A program made the position numbers and the translations under genes. From Bathymodiolus brooksi (taxonomy: Eukaryota > Mollusca > Bivalvia > Mytilida > Modiolidae), in NCBI GenBank assembly GCA_963680875.1, contig OY804579.1, positions 79,163,095 to 79,227,094 of the forward strand: DNA of 64,000 nt, written 5' to 3'. Below the pieces are notes generated by a model, which saw only the letters and a program-made list of their open reading frames with translations, did no database searches and was not told the DNA's origin. Below, piece by piece: positions 1 through 14,800 of the stretch; the stretch's first letter is position 1; each line of letters begins with the position of its first letter.

Positions 1-1
1 G

Positions 2-1156
2 GGTTTCATCGTACGGACGACCATTTACAAAAATCTGGTCATATACCAATGATGCGCGCATACCACGTCTCTGGAGCTCCTTCATTTTCGGATAAAGGTT
101 TTGTCGCCGATTTATAATGTCCGTCGGATACTGCTGGTTAACTGTATAACGAGTCTTTTCCTTAAGTTTCACGGGAACAACTTTCCTTACACGTTCGTGG
201 TCTTTGTAGTGCGTAAAGCGGGCAATAATATTGCGGGGTTTGCCATCATTCCTTTTCCTTAAACGGTGCACGTTTTGGAAGTTAATTTGATCTGCATCAG
301 GTATCTCAAGTTCAGTTTTAATAAACTCCTTTAAAACAGCTTCAGTTTCTTCCTCATAATCAAGTGCTGTCTGCTCTATTCCACCAAAAATTAAGTTATA
401 CTTCATAGTATGAGTTTGCATTTTCAAGTGATCCTCTCTTATTTGGTTTTTTTCTGTTTCAATATTTTGGGCGTAATTTTCAAGTAAAGTCATCCTGTCG
501 GCAATTTCATGATGATGTGTTTCTTCTTTGTCTAAAATTTCAGAGTGCACTTTTTGGGTAGTTTTTACATTTTCAATTTCTTGATAAATGTTTGTCATAC
601 TTTTCTCGATTTTATCAAACCTTTCATCAATTTTTTGGTCAAGTTTTGAGAGTTTTTCACAAACTAAAACATCAATGCGTTCCAACCTTTGGTTAATAAT
701 GTTTATTGTGGAAACAAGCATCTCCATAGAAATATTTGGACGAGCATTATCATGTGGGTAAGGATACGTAGGTAACGTAGGTAAAGGAGCAGACTGTGAC
801 GGCAGAGGTTGATATCCAGGGGGATGAAGTACTGGAACAGGAACAGATACAGGACTAGTGTTAGAGTTAAGAATCGGTGGTGCCTGTGGGTTCAAAACTG
901 GATTGATACAATCAAATGTCTGATTCATATTATTCATAGGATTTTGTTGATAAGGCCCTGCTAACGGTAATCTCTGACATGTGTTCATTGGAGTACTAGT
1001 ATATAAAGTTTCATGAGCTTGATTTAACAAATTTGAAAAACTTTGTTGTTGTTGTTGTTGTTGATTGGGCGACGCCATATTTGCTATTGTTTTGGTCGGT
1101 GGAGTAAAACCTGTTGTACTGTTATTACTCCTATTCCTCTTATTATTTTTCCCCAT
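2..1156 (-). CDS. LINE retrotransposon ORF1 protein, N-terminal and central part, cut by the window edge
   Basis: An open frame of 385 codons starts at the ATG at 1156 and runs off the left edge without a stop. The N-terminus is Lys/Asn-rich (MGKNNKRNRS), followed by a six-Gln run, a Pro-rich stretch, a long charged region that looks like a coiled coil (about residues 150-235), then an RRM-like part containing KYNLIFGGIE and a C-terminal part with ARFTHYKDHERVR and RQQNLYPKMKELQ. This order is that of L1-type ORF1p, an RNA-binding chaperone that trimerises through a coiled coil. The reverse-transcriptase ORF2 would lie to the left, outside the window. The absence of stops suggests a fairly young copy. 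The clade is not assigned. It lies downstream of the TMEM26 stop, in the same orientation. Confidence 0.8.
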   Translation of the reverse strand, partial: MGKNNKRNRSNNSTTGFTPPTKTIANMASPNQQQQQQQSFSNLLNQAHETLYTSTPMNTCQRLPLAGPYQQNPMNNMNQTFDCINPVLNPQAPPILNSNTSPVSVPVPVLHPPGYQPLPSQSAPLPTLPTYPYPHDNARPNISMEMLVSTINIINQRLERIDVLVCEKLSKLDQKIDERFDKIEKSMTNIYQEIENVKTTQKVHSEILDKEETHHHEIADRMTLLENYAQNIETEKNQIREDHLKMQTHTMKYNLIFGGIEQTALDYEEETEAVLKEFIKTELEIPDADQINFQNVHRLRKRNDGKPRNIIARFTHYKDHERVRKVVPVKLKEKTRYTVNQQYPTDIINRRQNLYPKMKELQRRGMRASLVYDQIFVNGRPYDET

Positions 1157-2078
1157 TTAATTGTTGAATATGAAAAATGTTCTTTTCCGTAACAATATTC
1201 ACAAAAGTTCAAGCACATTTTCATCTAAAACATACTTAAATTGAGAATTCCTTAGGACCTACACAAACACTGTCTTACTCATTCCGCCATCTTTCTTTTC
1301 AAATACATGTACTGACCGTTATAAGACTGTTTACCTGTAAAAGCGATGATTAATACCAGTGCAAAATTATTATTTTGTTGTTTTTATATTAAATGCATTT
1401 TACTTTATGCTGTTTAAATATTTTAAATTCCTAGTTTTAATAAATATCACAATTTTACCATAATCGATTTGGTTTTTAGTACGACATCAAAATATCCGGT
1501 AAGTAACAGCTGGTTGAAATGAGAACGCTTCCATTTACGTTCTGAATTAACTGACAAAAAAAATTAAACACTTGGGAACCAAAATTAAACACACTAGAAA
1601 CGAAAATGGCCAAAATTTCACACACCAAAATAAAACAACCGTCTTTTGGAGAAAAAAAGGCCAAAATTAACCTACACCAAAATTTCCCGATTTACGGTAC
1701 CTGAGAGAAAGATCTTGATTTCAGGTTATCCAAAAGATCTTTAGAGTTTTTCAAAATCCACATGTGATTTATGCCACTACGCGAGTAAACAGTTTCACAA
1801 TATTTCTGTTGTCCCTCTTTTACTTAAAATCGATACTCTTAGCACACATATACATGACCACTTAGTTTCCTGGCTTGGATAAGACACAGGCACTTCAATG
1901 AAAAAAAAAAATGACAAAAATTTAAATTGTGAATATTACAATAATATTATTTAAAACAAATGAAAATTATACCTGATAGTTTTCAAACGCATTACAATGT
2001 AATAACAATAAATATTAATTTATCATTAAATATCCATTGGTATAAATTTTGCCATTCGTATTTTTTGGCTACGGAAGT
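1157..2078. other. Non-coding DNA between the LINE and the TMEM26 stop codon
   Basis: AT-rich sequence with no credible gene. The part next to 1156 may be the LINE 5' UTR, but its end cannot be placed. A fragment around 1868-1905 (GGCACTTCAATGAAAAAA) resembles text at 42880-42900, so part of this stretch is another dispersed repeat. Confidence 0.4.
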
Positions 2079-2084
2079 TTTATT
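2079..2084 (-). terminator. Possible polyadenylation signal of the TMEM26-like gene
   Basis: AATAAA on the minus strand, 8 bases after the stop codon. The position is unusually close, so a more distal signal may be used instead. Confidence 0.25.
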
Positions 2085-2092
2085 AGTGATCG

Positions 2093-2863
2093 TTATAAAG
2101 CACCAATTTTGTTTTCATAGCTACACTGTTGTTTCGGTCGTTGGGTGTTGCCGTTACGATTTCCATTATTGTATTTACTTCTACTGACATTCGCTTGTGG
2201 GTTATTTTTGTAAACATCGGATACAACTGACACACGTTTTGTTGGTTCCACTGTTTGCCTGTTTCTGATTTCCCCCAGCTCCACCAAGGAAGAATCTTGA
2301 CTTTTATCATCGTCTTTGTCATGACGATGTCCACAGATTACAACAAAACGGTAGAAAAGCAACATTATCACTAGCAGATTTTTGGCGGTAAAAAATATAA
2401 TGCTATAGTTTATCAGATTGTAAGTAACAATAGTATACAGTCTGATAGACACAAAGGGGATATCTTGCATCAATATGGCAACCAGAATACTCCAGACTTC
2501 AGTTGAACAGCATGAAGAACAACCAATGGTTTTCTTGGGCGCTATCTGCAATGCAACCCTACCACGCTTTACGTTTCTAGTAGCTGTCAACACAAAACAA
2601 AACTGCAGCAAACTAAATGTCCAGATTATCAAAACAACAAACGTCAATTCTATGCTTTCACGAACTTCCTTTTCATCAAAAAGGGTGAACAATTCTGTTA
2701 TGTCTGAAGCCATACCAATAAAAACGAACAAAAGCTGTGACAGCTCATTTCTGGAAATGTTTCCTCTTGGAAGTAGCCAGCGACCAATTATCATAAAGTA
2801 TAACAACAATTGTTCAATTATAACAACCCAAGTGTCTGGTTCTAGATGTATAGATATCTTCAC
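2093..2863 (-). CDS. TMEM26: TMEM26-like gene, coding exon 3 (terminal)
   Basis: The acceptor is TTCTATTTACACAG followed by GTGAAG; the exon begins in phase 0 and encodes residues 117-372. It holds the conserved GRWLLP and FFTAKNLL motifs and five of the hydrophobic segments. The stop is TAA at 2095-2093. The reading frame stays open upstream of the acceptor for at least 16 codons, but that part reads as intron. Confidence 0.9.
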   Translation of the reverse strand: MKISIHLEPDTWVVIIEQLLLYFMIIGRWLLPRGNISRNELSQLLFVFIGMASDITELFTLFDEKEVRESIELTFVVLIIWTFSLLQFCFVLTATRNVKRGRVALQIAPKKTIGCSSCCSTEVWSILVAILMQDIPFVSIRLYTIVTYNLINYSIIFFTAKNLLVIMLLFYRFVVICGHRHDKDDDKSQDSSLVELGEIRNRQTVEPTKRVSVVSDVYKNNPQANVSRSKYNNGNRNGNTQRPKQQCSYENKIGAL

Positions 2864-5800
2864 CTGTGTAAATAGAAGAATAAGAAAGTATAACATTCGG
2901 CATAAGTACAAAATGTCTTTCTATCTAAAGAATCTTATTATTTTCAAATGCAAAGTATGTGAGCAATTTTTCATTTATAACAAGGCGAGTTCAAGTTAAT
3001 TTTCAATGAGATGATGATGAGGTCCTCTTTGTACTAGATCAACATGCTTAGTTGGATTTTTATAGTGCTAGCTCACTGAAACAACAATCCAATCCATTTA
3101 ATTTATTTATGAATAAAATATGTTTAAATTTTAAATTAAACAACAGTCAGGGGATAGCTTTGCGGGAAAGCAACACATACCCATTTTATAGTCTTTGGTT
3201 TTACCGATCGGGGCTCGAGCCCACGATCCACCGCACTCAAGGTGATCATGGTAACCATTACACCACCAATGCGGTTGCAAAGCATGTGTAATGTGCTAAT
3301 CTTTTCAAAGAATACGATCTCACCTTTTTACATTTTTAGGAATTCGTGCTGTTCTAACCTTATGATTATTTGTTAATTTAATTATTTCATGATTCGTTGT
3401 GTTTTATTTTTTGTATCTGGAATGTAATTTTAGACACTGGCCGTCGTCACTAGTATTTCATGCATACATATGCGCATAATATTTATGCACACTGCTGCTG
3501 CATACTGGGCATAATGGCAATAGCTGTCTGCTTGTATCATTGATGGGTATTTGTAGGTATGTAGTATGCACTTACAGTACCTTTAGATGTTTGATTTAAC
3601 ACTTCATTCGATTTGTGAACAGATTTATGTTTAAATACTGACCTTCTGAATTAATTTTGAGTAGAGATGAGAGACTTTTAAAACAAATGATCCGAAGTTA
3701 TTCAGAAAAAAGCTTGATTCACAAGTCTGCAGAATGTACTTATATTTGGAAAATTGTCATTGCCTACTGTGCTTAAGAGAAAACAAAAGAACAGTCTTTT
3801 GGGTTTTTCTTTGCAAAACAATAACCATAAATATAAATAATTGGTTTCATTCTTTTTTTAGTAGGAGCGTTTTCAAAATATCATGAGGACCATTTCTTTG
3901 AAATAACAGGTACACATACATTCAATGATTGGTGATTAGTGTGAAAACACACGAATTCGTTTTCTGTGATTACAATGACAGTTAATTTTCTAAATCAAAC
4001 CTTCATTTATTAATTGTCCCATGCGTATTCGAATAAGAAAAAAATGAACGCACAGATTCTTTAAGTGAAATGATTTAATGCATATATTAACGACAACATT
4101 CGTTTGATGTGATTTGATATACATGTTGTGATTAACGTTGAAAACAAATAAAATTATAGATGGCATTTGATGTGATAGTTGTTATATTTACATTTCATTG
4201 GAGACATGTTGGCTTCAATCTAAACTGCACTGATGCATATCAGAGTATATATTTCTTTGAAATAGAAATTAATTTTTATATTGCGTTTCTCTGGAGAAAT
4301 GAGTTCGTAATAATAAAAATGAAATATGGGCAATAGCCACGAATATGTACGGTTATTAATTATTAACAAAATGATACATATACAATGCAAAAGTAAAAAA
4401 ATAAAAGAACGAACAACATATATGTATGACAAATCAATGCATCGCTTCAAAATGACTAATTAGGTGTTCTGGGTCTCGGCAGCTCATCTTTTGTTTTAGG
4501 TATCTTTGCTGTATCGTGTTTTCGTGTTTTGTTTGTCTTCGTCCTGTATAATGTGCACCCAATGTTGCCACTGTCCATGGATTGTCCATTCTTGATTGGC
4601 CTATCTGTTTTCTCTAACGTTTATTTAGACCGTTTAGCTTTGGATATAATTTCCCGTTTTCAGAGTGGGGGTGGATATCAGAGTGGTTAGGATCGTAGAC
4701 GTCTGACCGGGCCACAAGTCTAACACTACTGGCATGGGTTCTTGTCCAAAGGTTAGGATCGTAGACGTCTGACCGGGCCACAAGTCTAACACTACTGGTA
4801 TGGGTTCCTGTCCAGAGATTAGGATCGTAGACGTCTGACCGGGCCACAAGTCTAACACTACTGGCATGTGTTCCTGTCCAGAGGTTAGGATCGTAGACGT
4901 CTGACCGGGCCACAAGTCTAACACTACTGGCATAGGTTCTTGTCCAAAGGTTAGGATCGTAGACGTCTGACCGGGCCACAAGTCTAACACTACTGGTATG
5001 GGTTCCTGTCCAGAGGTTAGGATCGTAGACGTCTGACCGGGCCACAAGTCTAACACTACTGGCATGGGTTCCTGTCCAGAGGTTAGGATCGTAGACGTCT
5101 GACCGGGCCACAAATCTAACACTACTGGCATGGGTTCTTGTCCAGAGGTTAGGATCGTAGACGTCTGACCGGGCCACAAGTCTAACACTACTGGCATGGG
5201 TTCCTGTCCAGAGGTTAGGATCGTAGACGTCTGACCGGGCCACAAGTCAAACACTACTGGCATGGGTTCTTGTCCAGAGGTTAGGATCGTAGACGTCTGA
5301 CCGGGCCACAAGTCTAACACTACTAACATGTGTTCCTGTCCAGAGGTTAGGATCGTAAACGTCTGACCGGGCCACAAGTCTAACACTACTGGTATGGGTT
5401 CCTGTCCAGAGGTTAGGATCGTAGACGTCTGACCGGGCCACAAGTCTAACACTACTGGCATGTGTTCCTGTCCAGAGGTTAGGATCGTAGACGTCTGACC
5501 GGGCCACAAGTCTAACACTACTGGCATGGGTTCCTGTCCAGAGGTTAGGATCGTAGACGTCTGACCAGGCCACAAGTCTAACACTACTGGCATGTGTTCC
5601 TGTCCAGAGGTTAGGATCGTAGACGTCTGACCGGGCCACAAGTCTAACACTACTGGTATGGGTTCCTGTCCAGAGGTTAGGATCGTAGACGTCTGACCGG
5701 GCCACAAGTCTAACACTACTGGCATGTGTTCCTGTCCAGAGGTTAGGATCGTAGACGTCTGACCGGGCCACAAGTCTAACACTACTGGCATGGGTTCCTG

Positions 5801-8800
5801 TCCAGAGGTTAGGATCGTAGACGTCTAACCGGGCCACAAGTCTGACACTACTGGCATGGGTTCTTGTCCAGATACCCTCATCAAGTATTAAGGTTTCTAG
5901 ACACGTACCTAGCTACAGCTCGCCACAATTTACAATCAAGCATTCTTTATGTTGTATATACGGAAAAGAAAGAAATCGGTTTTAATTAAGTGATGTTTAT
6001 AATGTACATGCATATTTATCTAAAGGTTATAATTGACTATTCAAACGAGACCTAAACGCCTACATCTGGTAATGACAATTATTTCAGGTATTGTAATATG
6101 CCCTTTCACCTTTAATAACATTCTATACGAGGCAAATGGAAGGGATGGATATTGACATGCAGAGGGAGAGCAACTGAAAAAAGGCAAATAAGTTTTTACA
6201 CATAATGATAATAAAATGCAGATCATCGTTGGTAACGCATTGATGACGATTCCTTTGACGAACTTCACAGTTCAGACTAAAAAACGCTGTTGAGTTAAAT
6301 AATACATCATGTTAGCTAAAAAAGGAGGATGATATATTATGTGGATAGTCCCCAATCACTTTATCAATTAAAACAATGGACATGAATAATAACTTTTCAT
6401 GAATATACTCTTTGACAAGTACTGAAGTTGTCAAGTAATGTTTTTTTCCCTAGACTGCAATGACTCAAAACAGTTGGACAACGAATCAACCACCAATAGT
6501 AATAACAAATGTATACTAATTTTTGACAAAGCCATTTAAATTAAAGTACATCTGCAACACGTAAAATGTAATTTTAACTAAATATGAACATCGATCCCCA
6601 CGAAACTTGTAAAATGATGGAAAAAAATATAACAATGAAGGACCTTTGTTACTATATCAATCTAGAAGTTACTGTGAAAATTTAGCATAAAAACGTGGAT
6701 ATCAAATTTAGTGCGCACAAACTAACTAATTTTGAAGTGACTCTCATCAATTACATTTGAAAAATTAATTAAATTGCACGCGAGCATCTGACCGATATAC
6801 AGTAACACTTATAAGTGCTTTTGCACCCACAGAGAATGTCATTATCTACTAATATGTTATTAATTTTAATGATTGATATTGTTTGAAGTAATTAAATGGC
6901 AAAGGGGTCGTGTCGTAAATGAACTTGCTATAGGCAAAACAATATTTACATTGGACGGAATTTGTTTGCCAATTTTTATTACTTTTTTTTCAGGAATACT
7001 GTTATGATACACAATGCTACACTTACTCACTTCCAATGCCTAATATTAAAACGCAGATATCTGATTTAGTGCGCATTACACGTTCCTGGAATAACCTTCA
7101 AAACGCCAGAAGTCAATAGTTTTAGGAAGTCAAATAGCTTGAAAGTCTTTGAGAGCAAGTAAACCAAAGGGTCTAAACATGAGAGCCAAAATCGACTAAG
7201 GTTTCCTATGGCGAGGAAAATAAACCTAAGTTTTAATAATAATTGATATGATTTAGGAACTATAAAATTCAATAATAATATCTTATATCTAATAAACCAT
7301 GGAAATACCGAGACACTGACTGTTGGGTGGACGATAACCCACAAACACTGACTGTTGGATGGACGATAACCCACAAACACTGACTGTTGGGTGGACGATA
7401 ACCCGCAAACACTGACTGTTGGGTGGACGATAACCCACAAACACTGACTGTTGGGTGGACGATAATCCGCAAACACTGACTGTTGGGTGGGCGATAACCC
7501 ACAAACACTGACTGTTGGGTGGACGATAACCCACAAACACTGACTGTTGGGTGGACGATAACCCGCAAACACTGACTGTTGGGTGGACGATAACCCACAA
7601 ACACTGACTGTTGGATGGACGATAACCCACAAACACTGACTGTTGGGTGGACGATAACCCACAAACACTGACTGTTGGGTGGACGATAACCCACAAACAC
7701 TGACTGTCGGGTGGACGATAACCCACAAACACTAACTGTTGGGTGGACGATAACCCACAAACACTGACTGTTGGGTGGACGATAACCCACAAACACTGAC
7801 TGTTGGGTGGACGATAACCCACAAACACTGACTGTTGGGTGGACGATAACCCACAAACACTGACTGTTGGGTGGACGATAACCCACAAACACTGACTGTT
7901 GGGTGGACGATAACCCACAAACACTGACTGTTGGGTGGACGATAACCCGCAAACACTGACTGTTGGGTGGACGATAACCCGCAAACACTGACTGTTGGGT
8001 GGACGATAACCCACAAACATTGACTGTTGGGTGGACGATAACCCGCAAACACTGACTGTTGGGTGGACGATAACCCGCAAACACTGACTGTTGGGTGGGC
8101 GATAACCCACAAACACTGACTGTTGGGTGGACGATAACCCACAAACACTGACTGTTGGGTGGACGATAACCCACATACACTGACTGTTGGGTGGACGATA
8201 ACCCACAAACACTGACTGTTGGGTGGACGATAATCCACAAACACTGACTTTTGGGTGGACGATAACCCACAAACACTGACTGTTGGGTGGACGATAACCC
8301 ACAAACACTGACTGTTGGGTGGACGATAACCCACAAACACTGACTGTTGGGTGGACGATAACCCGCAAACACTGACTGTTGGGTGGACGATAACCCGCAA
8401 ACACTGACTGTTGGGTGGACGATAACCCACAAACACTGACTGTTGGGTGGACGATAATCCACAAACACTGACATTTGGGTGGACGATAACCCCCAAACAC
8501 TGACTGTTGGGTGGACGATAACCCACAAACATTGACTGTTGGATGGACGATAACCCACAAACACTGACTGTTGGGTGGACGATAACCCGCAAACACTGAC
8601 TGTTGGGTGGACGATAACCCGCAAACACTGACTGTTGGGTGGACGATAACCCACAAACACTGACTGTTGGGTGGACGATAACCTCCAAACACTGACTGTT
8701 GGGTGGACGATAACCCACAAACACTGACTGTTGGGTGGACGATAACCCACAAACATTGACTGTTGGGTGGACGATAACCCGCAAACACTGACTGTTGGGT

Positions 8801-11800
8801 GGACGATAACCCGCAAACACTGACTGTTGGGTGGACGATAACCCACAAACATTGACTGTTGGGTGGACGATAACCCACAAACACTGACTGTTGGGTGGAC
8901 GATAACCCACAAACACTGACTGTTGGGTGGACGATAACCCACAAACACTGACTGTTGGGTGGACGATAACCCGCAAACACTGACTGTTGGGTGGACGATA
9001 ACCCACAAACACTGACTGTCGGGTGGACGATAACCCCCAAACAGTAACTGTTGGGTGGACGATAACCCACAAACACTGACTGTTGGGTGGACGATAACCC
9101 ACAAACACTGACTGTTGGGTGGACGATAATCCACAAACACTGACTGTTGGGTGGACGATAACCCACAAACACTGACTGTTGGGTGGACGATAACCCACAA
9201 ACACTGACTGTTGGGTGGACGATAACCCACAAACACTGACTGTTGGGTGGACGATAACCCACAAACACTGACTGTTGGGTGGACGATAACCCGCAAACAC
9301 TGACTGTTGGGTGAACGATAACCCGCAAACACTGACTGTTGGGTGGACGATAACCCACAAACATTGACTGTTGGGTGGACGATAACCCGCAAATACTGAC
9401 TGTTGGGTGGACGATAACCCGCAAACACTGACTGTTGGGTGGACGATAACCCACAAACATTGACTGTTGGGTGGACGATAACCCACAAACACTGACTGTT
9501 GGGTGTACGATAACCCACAAACACTGACTGTTGGGTGGACGAAAACCCACAAACACTGACTGTTGGGTGGACGATAATCCACAAACACTGACTGTTGGGT
9601 GGACGATAACCCACAAACACTGACTGTTGGGTGGACGATAACCCACAAACATTGACTGTTGGGTGGACGATAACCCACAAACACTGACTGTTGGGTGGAC
9701 GATAACCCGCAAACACTGACTGTTGGGTGGACGATAACCCGCAAACACTGACTGTTGGGTGGACGATAACCCACAAACACTGACTGTTGGGTGGACGATA
9801 ATCCACAAACACTGACTTTTGGGTGGACGATAACCCCCAAACACTGACTGTTGGGTGTACGATAACCCACAAACACTGACTGTTGGATGGACGATAACCC
9901 ACAAACACTGACTGTTGGGTGGACGATAACCCGCAAACACTGACTGTTGGGTGGACGATAACCCGCAAACACTGACTGTTGGGTGGACGATAACCCACAA
10001 ACACTGACTGTTGGGTGGACGATAACCCACAAACACTGACTGTTGGGTGGACGATAACCCATAAACACTGACTGTTGGGTGGACGATAACCCCCAAACAC
10101 TGACTGTTGGGTGAACGATAACCCACAAACACTGACTGTTGGGTGGACGATAACCCACAAACATTGACTGTTGGGTGGACGATAACCCGCAAACACTGAC
10201 TGTTGGGTGGACGATAACCCGCAAACACTGACTGTTGGGTGGACGATAACCCACAAACATTGACTGTTGGGTGGACGATAACCCACAAACACTGACTGTT
10301 GGGTGGACGATAACCCACAAACACTGACTGTTGGGTGGACGATAACCCACAAACATTGACTGTTGGGTGGACGATAACCCACAAACACTGACTGTTGGGT
10401 GGACGATAACCCACAAACACTGACTGTTGGGTGGACCATAACCCGCAAACACTGACTGTTGGATGGACGATAACCCACAAACAATGACTGTTGGGTGGAC
10501 GATAAACCACAAACACTGACTGTTGGGTGGACGATAACCCACAAACACTGACTGTTGGGTGGACGATAACCCACAAACACTGACTGTTGGGTGGACGATA
10601 ACCCACAAGCACTGACTGTTGGGTGGACGATAACCCACAAACACTGACTGTTGGGTGGACGATAACCCACACACACTGACTGTTGGGTGGACGATAACCC
10701 ACAAACACTGACTGTTGGGTGGACGATAACCCACAAACACTGACTGTTGGGTGGACGATAACCCACAAACACTGACTGTTGGGTGGACGATAACCTCCAA
10801 ACACTGACTGTTGGGTGGACGATAACCCGCAAACACTGACTGTTGGGTGGACGATAACCCACAAACGTTGACTGTTGGGTGGACGATAACCCGCAAACAC
10901 TGACTGTTGGGTGGACGATAACCCACAAACACTGACTGTTGGGTGGACGATAACCCACAAACACTGACTGTTGGGTGGACGATAACCCACAAACACTGAC
11001 TGTTGGGTGGACGATAACCCACAAACACTGACTGTTGGGTGGACGATAACCCGCAAACACTGACTGTTGGGTGGACGATAACCCACAAACACTGACTGTT
11101 GGATGGACGATAACCCACAAACACTGACTGTTGGGTGGACGATAACCCGCAAACACTGACTGTCGGGTGGACGATAACCCGCAAACACTGACTGTTGGGT
11201 GGACGATAACCCACAAACACTGACTGTCGGGTGGACGATAACCCCCAAACAGTAACTGTTGGGTGGACGATAACCCACAAACACTGACTGTTGGGTGGAC
11301 GATAACCCACAAACACTGACTGTTGGGTGGACGATAACCCACAAACACTGACTGTTGGGTGGACGATAACCCACAAACACTGACTGTTGGGTGGACGATA
11401 ACCCACAAACACTGACTGTTGGGTGGACGATAACCCACAAACACTGACTGTTGGGTGGACGATAACCCGCAAACACTGACTGTTGGGTGGACGATAACCC
11501 GCAAACACTGACTGTTGGGTGGACGATAACCCACAAACATTGACTGTTGGGTGGACGATAACCCGCAAACACTGACTGTTGGGTGGACGATAACCCGCAA
11601 ACACTGACTGTTGGGTGGACGATAACCCACAAACACTGACTGTTGGGTGGACGATAACCCACAAACACTGACTGTTGGGTGGACGATAACCCACAAACAC
11701 TGACTGTTGGGTGGACGATAACCCACAAACACTGACTGTTGGGTGGACGATAATCCACAAACACTGACTTTTGGGTGGACGATAACCCACAAACACTGAC

Positions 11801-14800
11801 TGTTGGGTGGACGATAACCCACAAACTCTGACTGTTGGGTGGACGATAACCCACAAACACTGACTGTTGGGTGGACGATAACCCGCAAACACTGACTGTT
11901 GGGTGGACGATAACCCGCAAACACTGACTGTTGGGTGGACGATAACCCACAAACACTGACTGTTGGGTGGACGATAATCCACAAACACTGACATTTGGGT
12001 GGACGATAACCCCCAAACACTGACTGTTGGGTGGACGATAACCCACAAACATTGACTGTTGGATGGACGATAACCCACAAACACTGACTGTTGGGTGGAC
12101 GATAACCCGCAAACACTGACTGTTGGGTGGACGATAACCCGCAAACACTGACTGTTGGGTGGACGATAACCCACAAACACTGACTGTTGGGTGGACGATA
12201 ACCTCCAAACACTGACTGTTGGGTGGACGATAACCCACAAACACTGACTGTTGGGTGGACGATAACCCACAAACATTGACTGTTGGGTGGACGATAACCC
12301 GCAAACACTGACTGTTGGGTGGACGATAACCCGCAAACACTGACTGTTGGGTGGACGATAACCCACAAACATTGACTGTTGGGTGGACGATAACCCACAA
12401 ACACTGACTGTTGGGTGGACGATAACCCACAAACACTGACTGTTGGGTGGACGATAACCCACAAACATTGACTGTTGGGTGGACGATAACCCACAAACAC
12501 TGACTGTTGGGTGGACGATAACCCACAAACACTGACTGTTGGGTGGACGATAATCCACAAACACTGACTGTTGGGTGGACGATAACCCACAAACACTGAC
12601 TGTTGGGTGGACGATAACCCACAAACACTGACTGTTGGGTGGACGATAACCCACAAACACTGACTGTTGGGTGGACGATAACCCACAAACACTGACTGTT
12701 GGGTGGACGATAACCCGCAAACACTGACTGTTGGGTGGACGATAACCCACAAACACTGACTGTTGGGTGGACGATAACCCACAAACATTGACTGTTGGGT
12801 GGACGATAACCCGCAAATACTGACTGTTGGGTGGACGATAACCCGCAAACACTGACTGTTGGGTGGACGATAACCCACAAACATTGACTGTTGGGTGGAC
12901 GATAATCCACAAACACTGACTGTTGGGTGTACGATAACCCACAAACACTGACTGTTGGGTGGACGAAAACCCACAAACACTGACTGTTGGGTGGACGATA
13001 ATCCACAAACACTGACTTTTGGGTGGACGATAACCCACAAACACTGACTGTTGGGTGGACGATAACCCACAAACATTGACTGTTGGGTGGACGATAACCC
13101 ACAAACACTGACTGTTGGGTGGACGATAACCCGCAAACACTGACTGTTGGGTGGACGATAACCCGCAAACACTGACTGTTGGGTGGACGATAACCCACAA
13201 ACACTGACTGTTGGGTGGACGATAATCCACAAACACTGACTTTTGGGTGGACGATAACCCCCAAACACTGACTGTTGGGTGTACGATAACCCACAAACAC
13301 TGACTGTTGGATGGACGATAACCCACAAACACTGACTGTTGGGTGGACGATAACCCGCAAACACTGACTGTTGGGTGGACGATAACCCGCAAACACTGAC
13401 TGTTGGGTGGACGATAACCCACAAACACTGACTGTTGGGTGGACGATAACCCACAAACACTGACTGTTGGGTGGACGATAACCCATAAACACTGACTGTT
13501 GGGTGGACGATAACCCCCAAACACTGACTGTTGGGTGAACGATAACCCACAAACACTGACTGTTGGGTGGACGATAACCCACAAACATTGACTGTTGGGT
13601 GGACGATAACCCGCAAACACTGACTGTTGGGTGGACGATAACCCGCAAACACTGACTGTTGGGTGGACGATAACCCACAAACATTGACTGTTGGGTGGAC
13701 GATAACCCACAAACACTGACTGTTGGGTGGACGATAACCCACAAACACTGACTGTTGGGTGGACGATAACCCACAAACATTGACTGTTGGGTGGACGATA
13801 ACCCACAAACACTGACTGTTGGGTGGACGATAACCCACAAACACTGACTGTTGGGTGGACGATAACCCGCAAACACTGACTGTTGGATGGACGATAACCC
13901 ACAAACAATGACTGTTGGGTGGACGATAACCCACAAACACTGACTGTTGGGTGGACGATAACCCACAAACACTGACTGTTGGGTGGACGATAACCCGCAA
14001 ACACTGACTGTTGGGTGGACGATAACCCACAAGCACTGACTGTTGGGTGGACGATAACCCACAAACACTGACTGTTGGGTGGACGATAACCCACACACAC
14101 TGACTGTTGGGTGGACGATAACCCACAAACACTGACTGTTGGGTGGACGATAACCCACAAACACTGAATGTTGGGTGGACGATAACCCACAAACACTGAC
14201 TGTTGGGTGGACGATAACCTCCAAACACTGACTGTTGGGTGGACGATAACCCGCAAACACTGACTGTTGGGTGGACGATAACCCACAAACGTTGACTGTT
14301 GGGTGGACGATAACCCGCAAACACTGACTGTTGGGTGGACGATAACCCGCAAACACTGACTGTTGGGTGGACGATAACCCACAAACACTGACTGTCGGGT
14401 GGACGATAACCCCCAAACAGTAACTGTTGGGTGGACGATAACCCACAAACACTGACTGTTGGGTGGACGATAACCCACAAACACTGACTGTTGGGTGGAC
14501 GATAACCCACAAACACTGACTGTTGGGTGGACGATAACCCACAAACACTGACTGTTGGGTGGACGATAACCCACAAACACTGACTGTTGGGTGGACGATA
14601 ACCCACAAACATTGACTGTTGGGTGGACGATAACCGACAAACACTGACTGTTGGGTGGACGATAACCCACAAACACTGAATGTTGGGTGGACGATAACCC
14701 ACAAATACTGACTGTTGGGTGGACGATAACCCACAAACACTGACTGTTGGGTGGACGATAACCCACAAACACTGACTGTTGGGTGGACGATAACCCATAA

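Noticed and set aside
2475..2999. 174-codon plus-strand frame
   Set aside because: Opposite-strand shadow of TMEM26 exon 3, whose minus-strand frame has clear family motifs.
4614..5837. Minus-strand frames with 22-residue repeats (up to 385 codons)
   Set aside because: Shadows of the 66-bp array A in two frames simultaneously; no gene context.
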